A stretch of 64,000 nucleotides of DNA. It comes from Eggerthella sp. (lineage in GTDB: Bacteria > Actinomycetota > Coriobacteriia > Coriobacteriales > Eggerthellaceae). Of this stretch, positions 8,969 to 18,138 are shown piece by piece. Under the pieces are notes generated by a model that had not been told where the DNA came from, ran no database searches, and was given only the letters and a program-made list of their open reading frames with translations. Both the position numbers and the translations under genes were made by a program. The first letter of the stretch is position 1. Every line of letters begins with the position of its first letter. The DNA lies in NCBI GenBank assembly GCA_030540085.1, contig JAUNWY010000003.1, forward strand, positions 62,001 through 126,000, written 5' to 3'.

Positions 8969-9442
8969 ATGATCAGACAAGAGCGCCCTTCATGGGATGA
9001 GTACTTTATGACCTTGGCCGATGAAGTTGCCACGCGCACAACGTGCTTGCGTCGCGCAGTGGGTGCCATCATCGTAAAGGAGAAGCGCATCCTGGCTACT
9101 GGCTACAACGGTGTGCCCACGGGGCTGCGCCATTGCTCTGTTACCGGATGTCTGCGAGAAAAGCTCGGTGTTCCTTCGGGCCAGCGTCACGAAATCTGCC
9201 GCGGCTTGCACGCGGAACAGAATGCCCTTCTTCAGGCAGCGCGTTACGGCATCGATATCGAAGGTTCATCTATCTACATCACCACGCAGCCCTGTGTAGT
9301 GTGTGCGAAAATGCTTATAAATGCTGGAATCAGTGAGATTATCTACCGCAATCCGTATCCCGATGAACTTGCAATGGAACTTTTGAATGAGTCAAATATC
9401 AAAATTCGCATATTTGACGGACAGACTTCAAAAAGTGAGTAG
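8969..9442 (+). CDS. dCMP deaminase (ComEB-like)
   Basis: Zinc-dependent deaminase converting dCMP to dUMP for dTMP supply. The active site reads HAEQNALL (zinc His and proton-shuttle Glu) followed by PCVVCAKM with both zinc cysteines. CSVTGCLREK and GVPTGLRHC between strands are typical of bacterial dCMP deaminases. The ATG at 8969 follows GGGAGGGAG by 4 bases; an in-frame TTG lies just before it. At 157 residues it has family length. It is co-directional and close behind upp. Confidence 0.9.
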   Translation: MIRQERPSWDEYFMTLADEVATRTTCLRRAVGAIIVKEKRILATGYNGVPTGLRHCSVTGCLREKLGVPSGQRHEICRGLHAEQNALLQAARYGIDIEGSSIYITTQPCVVCAKMLINAGISEIIYRNPYPDELAMELLNESNIKIRIFDGQTSKSE

Positions 9443-9626
9443 CGTATTTTCCACAAATGACCATGTTTGCTTTATAGAACGTGTTTGAAAACTTTGAAAT
9501 GTTCAAAAATGTAGGACAAAACAATAGTATTGGCCGTCAGATTGCCAAATTGAGGTTTCAGATAACGGGTTAGTGCGCTATTGTGTTCAGCTGGGTTTGT
9601 GAATAAATACCACTCGCCCAAATTTA

Positions 9627-9655
9627 TTGCACGTTATCGGAAACACTGGTAACAA
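9627..9655 (+). promoter_or_regulatory. Candidate promoter of the ATP synthase operon
   Basis: TTGCAC (9627-9632), a 17-base spacer and TAACAA (9650-9655) preceded by TGG, an extended -10 feature. It lies 71 bases before the first gene of the operon. Confidence 0.5.
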
Positions 9656-9726
9656 CCACGTGGTGGCGTTTATGCTGCATGTGGTCAAAATTGGGCTTTG
9701 ACCCTGAACGCGGAAGAAAGGAAGAA

Positions 9727-10020
9727 ATGCTCGCACCAGTAGCAGCAGGAATCGCAGCAGGAATCATTGGGTTTCTCCCTTTGTTCATTTCCCTGCGCCT
9801 TGCACGCCGCTCTACGAGCCTTTCTGCCATGAGCGCTGGTTTGTACGGTTTGGCTGGTACATTTGTATCGCTCATCGTGGTTGCCGTCGCTCTTATCGTG
9901 TGCGCTATGGTTGCACGCGATGTGGTTCTTCCCTTTGGTGTGGCTGAGATCGTGGCGCTTATCGTGTCCACGTCTGCATATGTCGTTTATAAGAACGTCC
10001 TTGCTAAGCGCAAGAAATAA
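9727..10020 (+). CDS. Small membrane protein in AtpI position
   Basis: A 97-residue hydrophobic protein with about three membrane segments and a basic C terminus (NVLAKRKK). It is the first gene of the ATP synthase operon, 28 bases ahead of atpB, where AtpI or an equivalent assembly/Mg-uptake protein sits in many bacteria. The sequence is too short and generic to prove AtpI homology; the name is from position and topology. The ATG at 9727 follows GGAAGAAAGGAAG, while a longer in-frame start at 9679 has no ribosome site. Confidence 0.7.
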   Translation: MLAPVAAGIAAGIIGFLPLFISLRLARRSTSLSAMSAGLYGLAGTFVSLIVVAVALIVCAMVARDVVLPFGVAEIVALIVSTSAYVVYKNVLAKRKK

Positions 10021-10048
10021 GTAAGTAACGGAAAGGTAAGGAATCCTG

Positions 10049-10837
10049 ATGGGTGAAGCTCTTTCACAGTTCGTCGAGGAGGCACAGCATCTCTCGTCTC
10101 AGTTCGACTCGACGACGGTCTTTTCCATTGCGGGTTGGAACGTGTCCCAGTACGTCCTGTACATGCTGGTCGCTCTCGTTCTGGTAGCTGCATTGGTTCT
10201 TATCGCGGGTCGCAAGCTTACGCTCGTACCTCACGGTAAGTTCGCACACATCTTCGAGTTCGGCTACGACTTCATTTCTGAAGGCGTTGGCGCCGACGTT
10301 ATCGGCGAAGGCTTCAAGAAGCACGTTCCCTTCCTGGCTACGCTGTTCTTCTTCATCCTTACCGCCAACATCATCGGCCTCATCCCTGGTGCAAAGGCTG
10401 CTATGGGCACCATCTCCATCACCTGGGCGCTGGCTGCCATTTCCTTTATCTACTTCAACTTCTGGGGCTTGAAGGAGCTTGGCTTCTTCCATTACTTCAA
10501 GTCGCTGTGCCCTTCGGGCGTACCGGCACCTATTGCCCCCATCATTTGGTTCCTGGAGTTCTTCTCCATGGTAATCCGCGTTCTGACTCTTGCCGTTCGA
10601 CTTTACGGCAACATGCTCGCAGGCCATATGGTTCTCGCCGTATTCTCTCTGGCAACCACCATCTTCCTGCAGACCGCCATCTTCCAGATGGACATCGTTG
10701 CGGGCCTGCCTGCAATCGCATGGTTCTTCTTGCTGTTCTTCATGTATGCGCTCGAAACCCTCGTTGCTTTCTTGCAGGCATACGTATTCACCATTCTGTC
10801 TTCTTCCTACATCGGTATGGCAATCCATCCTCACTGA
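10049..10837 (+). CDS. atpB: ATP synthase Fo subunit a
   Basis: Membrane stator subunit forming the proton half-channels. The 262-residue product has five to six hydrophobic segments and the essential arginine (Arg184) in LTLAVRLYGNMLAGH, matching E. coli Arg210. The C-terminal membrane helix ends near SSYIGMAIHPH. GGAAAGGTAAGGA precedes the ATG. A 154-base gap with a small hairpin-forming stretch separates it from atpE. Confidence 0.95.
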   Translation: MGEALSQFVEEAQHLSSQFDSTTVFSIAGWNVSQYVLYMLVALVLVAALVLIAGRKLTLVPHGKFAHIFEFGYDFISEGVGADVIGEGFKKHVPFLATLFFFILTANIIGLIPGAKAAMGTISITWALAAISFIYFNFWGLKELGFFHYFKSLCPSGVPAPIAPIIWFLEFFSMVIRVLTLAVRLYGNMLAGHMVLAVFSLATTIFLQTAIFQMDIVAGLPAIAWFFLLFFMYALETLVAFLQAYVFTILSSSYIGMAIHPH

Positions 10838-10991
10838 TAAGAAGAAACAGTTTTCGGCTTGCGCCCTTAGCGGCGCAGGCGGCTTAAAGGCCGTCACTTA
10901 ACTTGTGTACTACAGCTGGTACAAGAAAAATTTCAGCTGATTAAGTAATAGGGACGAGGGAAAGGCCCTTGTCCAACTAAAGGAGGTAATC

Positions 10992-11210
10992 GTGGAACTC
11001 ACTCTCGCAATCGCTGCGTTGAAGGTCGTTGGCTATGGCCTCGCAGCAATCGGCCCTGGCATCGGTATCGGCGTTGCTACCTACGGCCTGTGCGTGTCTG
11101 CTGCTCGTCAGCCTGAGATGAAGGGTCAGCTCATGGGCTACTTCTTCATCGGTGCTGCTATGTCTGAGGCACTCGCACTGCTCGGCCTGGTTCTTTTCTT
11201 CATCGGCTAG
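10992..11210 (+). CDS. atpE: ATP synthase Fo subunit c
   Basis: Proteolipid of 72 residues forming the rotor ring: two membrane helices joined by the polar loop ARQPE (38-42), with the ion-binding Glu59 in AAMSEALALLG. Helix 1 carries the GPGIGIG glycine motif. Helix 2 has SEAL rather than the ES/ET pair of sodium-type rings and helix 1 lacks the Na-site glutamine, so proton coupling is more likely. The start is a GTG preceded by AAAGGAGGTAATC. Confidence 0.95.
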   Translation: MELTLAIAALKVVGYGLAAIGPGIGIGVATYGLCVSAARQPEMKGQLMGYFFIGAAMSEALALLGLVLFFIG

Positions 11211-11268
11211 AACTTCGCGAAGTAAGTAACTAACGAAGAAACCGAAAGAAGAGAAGGAGGCACGCGAA

Positions 11269-11865
11269 TTGAACGCACACGTACGTAACTGCGCAAGTGG
11301 CATGATCGCCTTTGCGGCTGCGTCTGCGGCATTCCCGGTATGCGCGTTCGCTGACGAAGGAGCAGGAATCAATGCAATTCTTCCCCAGATGGAAGAATTC
11401 ATCCCCATGCTCGTCGCCTTCATCATCTTGTGGATCGTCCTTGCTAAGTTTGGTTGGCCTCTGTTCGAGGGCATGCTGAACAAGCGTGAGGAAACGATCA
11501 AGAACTCTTTGGAGAAGTCCGAAGAGGCACGACAGGAAAGCGAACGACTTCTGGCTGAGTATCGCGAGCAGCTCGAGGGTGCAAAAACCCAGGCTCAGCA
11601 GATCCTCAACAATGCCAAGCTCACCGGCGACGCTCTCGAAAAGGAGATCACCGCTAAGGCTCAGGCTGAGGCAGATGCCATTGTCGACAAGGCTCGTGCG
11701 CAAATCGAGCAGGAGAAGGAAAACGCCATCAAGGAGCTTCAGGCTACCATGGCAGATACTTCTATTGCCGTTGCATCTCGCCTGATCGGTGAGGATTTCA
11801 GCGACGATGAGCACCGTAAGCTCATCGAGCGCTACGTGAAAGAGGCAGGTAGTCTAAATGGCTAA
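11269..11865 (+). CDS. atpF: ATP synthase Fo subunit b, with signal-peptide-like N terminus
   Basis: Peripheral stalk subunit linking Fo to F1. The 198 residues comprise an N-terminal segment that looks like a cleavable signal (residues 10-28, ending VCAFA then DEG), a membrane anchor (about 45-62), and a long charged coiled coil rich in E, K, Q and A. The start is TTG at 11269 with AAGGAGG 8 bases ahead. The stop overlaps the start of atpH by 8 bases. The extra hydrophobic N terminus is unlike E. coli subunit b, which begins directly with its anchor. Confidence 0.92.
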   Translation: MNAHVRNCASGMIAFAAASAAFPVCAFADEGAGINAILPQMEEFIPMLVAFIILWIVLAKFGWPLFEGMLNKREETIKNSLEKSEEARQESERLLAEYREQLEGAKTQAQQILNNAKLTGDALEKEITAKAQAEADAIVDKARAQIEQEKENAIKELQATMADTSIAVASRLIGEDFSDDEHRKLIERYVKEAGSLNG

Positions 11866-12430
11866 TCGTCTTGTCATCAATGAAACGATTGCAGCCTACG
11901 CCAACGCTGCCATCGATGGCGCTAACGCCACCGGCGGTCGTGACGCTGTCGTTGAGGTTCGCAACCAGATGCGCCAGATCCTTGGGTTCATGGCAACCAA
12001 CATCGATTTACGTCTCTCGTTGGACAACGAGGCTTACACTGCCGAAGAGCGCCAGGCGCTTGCAGGCAACGTTTTCGATGGCTACAACCCAGTGGTCAAA
12101 GAGCTTCTTGGAGTTATGGCTTCTCGCTGCGACGCAGCGCTGTTCCGCCGCGTTGTTTCTCTGTACGAGGATCTCATCGAGAGCAAGCTTAACTTCAACG
12201 TTGTTGATGTGACGACGGTTGTTGAACTTGATGACAACCTGCGAACCGTAATTACCAATAAGGCCGAATCTGATCTTGGTCGTGACTGTGTTCTTGTTGA
12301 GCATATCGATCCCTCGATCCAGGGCGGCATTATCCTGAGCACTGGCGACCGTTATGTCGATGCGAGCGTCCGCACGCAGTTCGACAAGGCTCGCATTGCT
12401 CTGAAAAAGAAAGATGGAGGTGAATGCTAG
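11858..12430 (+). CDS. atpH: ATP synthase F1 subunit delta
   Basis: Connects the b stalk to the top of the alpha/beta hexamer. The 190-residue product has the delta/OSCP layout: N-terminal helical domain (residues 1-110) and a C-terminal part with the conserved end pattern [23 protein letters not shown]. It overlaps atpF by 8 bases, and its stop overlaps the atpA start, so translation is probably coupled. Confidence 0.93.
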   Translation: MANRLVINETIAAYANAAIDGANATGGRDAVVEVRNQMRQILGFMATNIDLRLSLDNEAYTAEERQALAGNVFDGYNPVVKELLGVMASRCDAALFRRVVSLYEDLIESKLNFNVVDVTTVVELDDNLRTVITNKAESDLGRDCVLVEHIDPSIQGGIILSTGDRYVDASVRTQFDKARIALKKKDGGEC

Positions 12431-13989
12431 TGACTGAAATCACCGCACAGTCTATCGACGCCGCACTGCGCAAGCAGCTCGACGCCATCAACACCAGCGT
12501 TGAGTCTCGCGAGACCGGCACGGTTGTACAAATTGGCGACGGTATTGCGCGTATCGACGGCCTTAAGGGTGCGATGTCTGGCGAGCTTCTCGAGTTCGTC
12601 GCTTCCGATGGACGTATCGTTTCCGGTTTGGTGCAGAACCTCGAAGAAGATGAGGTTGGCGCCGTACTCCTCGGTGACGTCACCGCAATTAAGGAAAACG
12701 ACCAGGTACGTACCACTGGCAAGATTCTTGAGGTTCCTGTTGGCAAGGCTATGCTTGGTCGCGTTGTTAACGTACTTGGCCAGCCTATCGACGGCAAGGG
12801 CCCCATTGAGACCACTGCTACCCGCCCGGTAGAATTCAAGGCTCCCGGCGTTCATGAGCGCCAGCCTGTTGAAGAGCCGATGCAGACCGGTATCCTCGCA
12901 GTTGACTCCATGATTCCGATTGGCCGTGGTCAGCGCGAGCTCATCATTGGCGACCGTCAGACCGGTAAGACCTCTATTGCCGTTGATGCCATCATCAACC
13001 AAAAGGGCAAGGGCATGGTCTGCGTATACGTTGCTGTAGGCCAGAAGGCTTCCACCGTATCCGGCATCGTTGAGACCCTCGAGCGCTTTGGCGCTATGGA
13101 TTACACCATCGTTGTTGCTGCTACCGCATCCGATCCTGCTCCTCTGCAATACATGGCTCCTATGGTTGGTGCTGCAATGGGCGAGTACTTCATGTACAAC
13201 GGTGAAGACGGCAAGCCTGCCAACGCTGAGAATCCTGGCGGTCATGTACTCTGCATCTACGACGACCTCACCAAGCAGGCCGTTGCATATCGTCAGATGT
13301 CCCTGACCCTGCATCGTCCTCCCGGACGCGAAGCATATCCTGGCGACATCTTCTACCTGCATTCTCGCCTGCTCGAGCGTGCATGTAAGCTGTCTGATGA
13401 AAACGGTGCAGGTTCTCTTACCGCACTGCCTATCATCGAAACCCAGGCTGGTGACGTTGGTGCGTTCATTCCTACGAACGTTATCTCCATTACCGACGGT
13501 CAGATTTACCTCACCACCGACCTGTTCTATCAGGGTCAGCGTCCTGCTGTTAATGTTGGCATCTCCGTATCCCGCGTTGGTGGCTCCGCTCAGGTGAAGT
13601 CTATGAAGTCCGTTGCTGGTACGCTGCGCCTCGACCTCGCTGCATATCGCGAGCTCGCTGCATTTACCCAGTTCGGTTCCGACCTGGACGCTGCAACCCA
13701 ACAGCAGCTTACCCGTGGTGCTGCAATGACCGAGCTTCTTAAGCAGGGTCGTTACACCCCGATGTCCGTTGAAGATCAGGCAACTGCTATCTGGGCCGGC
13801 GCTCATGGCTTCCTGGACGATGTACCGGTTAAGAGCATTGTTCGCTTCCGCGCTGAAATGCTCGACTACCTGCATCACTCTGGCAATGGCGTTATGGACA
13901 AGCTTGCTGATGCAAAGAAGTTCACCGACGAAGTAGAGGCTGAACTGAATGCTGCTATCCCGGCATTCAAGGCTCAGTTCATCGCGTAA
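12430..13989 (+). CDS. atpA: ATP synthase F1 subunit alpha
   Basis: Non-catalytic nucleotide-binding subunit of the hexamer. The Walker [10 protein letters not shown] and the alpha signature near [17 protein letters not shown] are present, and the length of about 519 residues is normal. I choose the GTG at 12430, which overlaps the atpH stop (TAGTG) and has GGAGG 9 bases before it; an ATG at 12424 is only 3 bases from the same ribosome site. Confidence 0.96.
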   Translation: MTEITAQSIDAALRKQLDAINTSVESRETGTVVQIGDGIARIDGLKGAMSGELLEFVASDGRIVSGLVQNLEEDEVGAVLLGDVTAIKENDQVRTTGKILEVPVGKAMLGRVVNVLGQPIDGKGPIETTATRPVEFKAPGVHERQPVEEPMQTGILAVDSMIPIGRGQRELIIGDRQTGKTSIAVDAIINQKGKGMVCVYVAVGQKASTVSGIVETLERFGAMDYTIVVAATASDPAPLQYMAPMVGAAMGEYFMYNGEDGKPANAENPGGHVLCIYDDLTKQAVAYRQMSLTLHRPPGREAYPGDIFYLHSRLLERACKLSDENGAGSLTALPIIETQAGDVGAFIPTNVISITDGQIYLTTDLFYQGQRPAVNVGISVSRVGGSAQVKSMKSVAGTLRLDLAAYRELAAFTQFGSDLDAATQQQLTRGAAMTELLKQGRYTPMSVEDQATAIWAGAHGFLDDVPVKSIVRFRAEMLDYLHHSGNGVMDKLADAKKFTDEVEAELNAAIPAFKAQFIA

Positions 13990-14000
13990 GGTAGGTCACT

Positions 14001-14921
14001 ATGCCCAACCTTCACGATATTGAAAGGCGAATCAAGTCCGTCGAATCGACGAAGCAGATTACGCATACCATGCAGATGGTTGCTGCTGCAAAAATCCGTC
14101 ATTCGACCGAGCGTGTCGAAGCTGCTACGCCTTATGGCGAGGCTGTGAAGGAGATGCTGGCCAACATCGCACGCATGGGCGGTACTACTGCACCGCTCGC
14201 GACGCCGCATGACGAGGTTAAGAAGACCCTTATTGTGGTCATCGCCTCCGACCGTGGTTTGGCTGGCGGCTTCAATTCCAGCGTGCTTCGTCGTGCCGAG
14301 CAGATCATGAAGGAGCGCAAGGCAGAGGGCAAGGAGATCGCTGTTGCCGCATGTGGCAAGAAAGCGATCGGCTACTTCAAGTATCGTGGTATCGATACGG
14401 TGCTTGCCTTCCGCGACCTGTCCGCTGATCCTCGCGTCGAAGAGGCCGATGCCCTGGCAGACTATGCTATGGAGCATTACCTCTCTGGCGAAATTGACGA
14501 GGTAGTCGTTCTTTACAATCATGCGAAGAACGCAGGTGAGCAGGTTCTGATCCAGCAGCCTCTGTTGCCGGTAAACCCGAAGGCATTCCTCCCCAAGGGC
14601 GAGGTATTTGTCAAGGGCGGCGGCATCACCGAGCCGACTCCCGATAACCCCGATCTTCCGGGTGCTATCGATTACGAGCCCAGCGAGGAAGATGTCTTGG
14701 ATCACTTCCTTCCCGAGTATATTGCAGGTCATTTCTACTATATGCTCATTGACTCAGCAGCAGCTGAGCAGGCTGCTCGTCGCAATGCTATGAAGAATGC
14801 GACGGACAACGCCAATGACATGATTGAGACTCTCAACCGTGTCTACAACCGTGTACGTCAAGGCGCTATTACGACCGAGATCAACGAGATCGTCGGTGGC
14901 GCCGCAGCTTTGGAGGACTAA
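14001..14921 (+). CDS. atpG: ATP synthase F1 subunit gamma
   Basis: Central rotor shaft. The N-terminal coiled-coil strand (IERRIKSVESTKQITHTMQMVAAAK begins here, residues 6-31) and C-terminal strand ending NRVRQGAITTEINEIVGGAAAL are diagnostic. The 306 residues include an insertion rich in D, E and P around residues 205-235 (FVKGGG...PSEEDV), seen in several actinobacterial gammas. atpD starts at the base after its stop. Confidence 0.95.
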   Translation: MPNLHDIERRIKSVESTKQITHTMQMVAAAKIRHSTERVEAATPYGEAVKEMLANIARMGGTTAPLATPHDEVKKTLIVVIASDRGLAGGFNSSVLRRAEQIMKERKAEGKEIAVAACGKKAIGYFKYRGIDTVLAFRDLSADPRVEEADALADYAMEHYLSGEIDEVVVLYNHAKNAGEQVLIQQPLLPVNPKAFLPKGEVFVKGGGITEPTPDNPDLPGAIDYEPSEEDVLDHFLPEYIAGHFYYMLIDSAAAEQAARRNAMKNATDNANDMIETLNRVYNRVRQGAITTEINEIVGGAAALED

Positions 14922-16367
<1,446 letters not shown>

Positions 16368-16370
16368 GTC

Positions 16371-16799
16371 ATGTCGGTGATCAGGTGTGATGTCGTAGCA
16401 AAGAACAAGGTGCTCTTTTCAGGTGAGCTCTACAATGTCATGGTTCCCGGCACCGAAGGTGAACTGGGCATCATGGAAAACCATGAGCCATTTGTATCCG
16501 CCCTTAAGGACGGCGTCATCTGGGCCCGCACCCAGCAGGAGGGCGGCGAAGTTTTGAGCGCTGCTATCATGGGTGGTTATGTCCAGGTGTTGAAGGACCG
16601 CGTCATCGTTATTTGCGACAAGACGCGCCAGATCCAGCGCATCAACGTCGACAGGCTTAACAAGGATATTCCTGTGCTTGAAGAGAAGATCGCTAACCTC
16701 AGCGAGACGAGCATCGTTTCTCGCTCTCTTCTGACGCGTAAGCTGCGCTGGTGTAAGGTTCAGCTTGCTGCAAAGGAAAAGGAAGACCTGTACAAGTAA
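16371..16799 (+). CDS. atpC: ATP synthase F1 subunit epsilon
   Basis: Rotor-foot subunit that modulates ATPase activity. The 142 residues comprise the N-terminal beta sandwich with PGTEGELGIMENHEPFVSALKDG and a C-terminal helical hairpin (LNKDIPVLEEKIANL onward). It is the last gene of the operon, and a strong terminator lies 51 bases downstream. Confidence 0.94.
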   Translation: MSVIRCDVVAKNKVLFSGELYNVMVPGTEGELGIMENHEPFVSALKDGVIWARTQQEGGEVLSAAIMGGYVQVLKDRVIVICDKTRQIQRINVDRLNKDIPVLEEKIANLSETSIVSRSLLTRKLRWCKVQLAAKEKEDLYK

Positions 16800-16850
16800 G
16801 GATCATCCACGATTACCTTCAGTTGGTTTTTCTGATCTGTGCCAGAATCG

Positions 16851-16880
16851 AAAGGCGACCCTACGGGGTCGCCTTTTTGC
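16851..16880 (+). terminator. Terminator of the ATP synthase operon
   Basis: AAAGGCGACCC pairs with GGGTCGCCTTT around a TACG tetraloop and is followed by further Ts. Confidence 0.9.
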
Positions 16881-16904
16881 GTTTGCACGGGCATGGAGTG
16901 GTTG

Positions 16905-17098
16905 TCGAAGCCGTCTGATCGGAGGGGGCGAGCGCTCCATCTGCATCTCGCGGCACTTCGCGTAGCATTCGAAGCCGTCCGATCGGGGGCAGACTGCCAT
17001 CCGAGGGGCTCCTGGTCGGCGGGGTAGACTGCCATCCGGGGGACTCCCAATCGGCGGGGCGGACGGTCATCCGGAGCCGCCCGATCGGCGGCCTCTCG
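16905..17098. repeat. Degenerate tandem array, period about 33-37 bp
   Basis: Four to five degenerate units share the pattern GATCGG-GGG...GACTGCCATCCG...; core units start near 16917, 16980, 17013 and 17048. Spacing between the better units is 33-35 bp. No gene is visible here. Confidence 0.6.
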
Positions 17099-17230
17099 GG
17101 ACTTGCCCGTATCGTAGACAATGCGCCGTATGCTCGCCACTGAAGTTCATCGGCGGCTCATCTCAGACCGTAATGGGTGTCAGGGGCGGGCGATCTGGTG
17201 TTGGCGATTTGCGCGGTTTGGTGAGACAGG

Positions 17231-17790
17231 TTGGCAAGATATGCGCGCTATGTATGATTTGGAGGCCTCGGACGGGATTAGGGGCCCTTCCTGGCAAGAT
17301 TTTCACGTAGTGTATTCCTAGCTAGCGGTTTGCGCGGCTTTTTGGATACACCGCGCGCGAATTTTGCCAAAACCAGCTCATTTTGGATGCATAGCGGTGA
17401 TATGTTGCCACGGAGGGGCGTTTTTTCTGTCCGAGGCTCCTTTGGGGATGCATCAAGTGAAAATCTTGCCACGTTCAGGCAGTTGGGAACGCATTTTGCG
17501 AACATCTTGCCTTTGTCGACCAGCGGAGAGCGAATCACGGAGGAATATTGCCAATGCCTGCCAGCGGAGAACGCATCGCGGGGAAAATCTTGCCATTGTC
17601 GATCGGTGGAGAATGCGTCACGAAGGAATTTTCCCATCGCTGAACACTTCGGGATGCGCCTTAGCGGAATACAGCGGCAGCCATCGCCGAACGCTCAGAG
17701 ATTTGCCTTAGCGAAATAACGCGGCAATCGTCGCCGAACACTTCGGGATGTGCGTTGGCAAAATGATGCTGCAGTCATCCCTCCCCAGAA
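17231..17790. repeat. Cluster of TGGCAAGAT...TGCATTCC repeats, locus A
   Basis: About nine recognisable and up to twelve total copies of a degenerate ~27-bp motif. Two run on the plus strand (17231 and 17291) and the rest are inverted (from 17343 on, for example 17384, 17446, 17486, 17525, 17566, 17608), the later ones spaced about 41-43 bp. The segment 17347-17445, read on the minus strand, is about 85% identical by eye to 60543-60640. Both strands have open stretches, but none has a ribosome site or non-repetitive protein. Confidence 0.75.
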
Positions 17791-17839
17791 GCAGCGAGCC
17801 TCAGCCAGCGAAGGCAGGCCCGCGTCCCACAGGATTAAG

Positions 17840-17980
17840 CTCTCGGTGCGCGGGTGCGCCTTCGCGCGGGTGTGCACACTCTCGTGGGGCGCCTTCTCGT
17901 GCGGGTGCTCCTTTGCGTGCTTGTGCCCCCTCGTGCGGGTGCGCTTTCGCGTGCTTGTGCTCTCTCGCATTTCTGCCATT
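17840..17980. repeat. GTGC-rich minisatellite, period 34 bp
   Basis: Units starting CTCGTGCGGGTG at 17896 and 17930, with a partial next copy at 17964, repeat at 34 bp; degenerate units precede them. From here to the dnaE start at 18139 I see nothing else except AT-richer sequence likely to hold the dnaE promoter. Confidence 0.6.
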
Positions 17981-18138
17981 TTGGCCCTGAGGACTTTCCC
18001 GTTTCCCTATCCTTGCGCGTTAATCGAACAAGAACTGTTGTTTTGATTGCAAGTCTGCCATTTTTGATATTCGATGGCACAATAAAGAACGATAAGTATT
18101 TCGAGGTTGCGCATTCGCGCACAGCATAGGAGACGTAC

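Noticed and set aside
17330-17719. Open frames on both strands in the repeat block, including a frame sharing a peptide (GNISPLCIQNELVLA) with 60514-60873
   Set aside because: The shared peptide follows directly from the shared repeat DNA. The frames lack ribosome sites, and their sequence is the repeat translated; kept only as a repeat feature.
17231-17790. CRISPR array
   Set aside because: The repeat copies are degenerate and change orientation, the spacing is short and irregular, and there are no cas genes.
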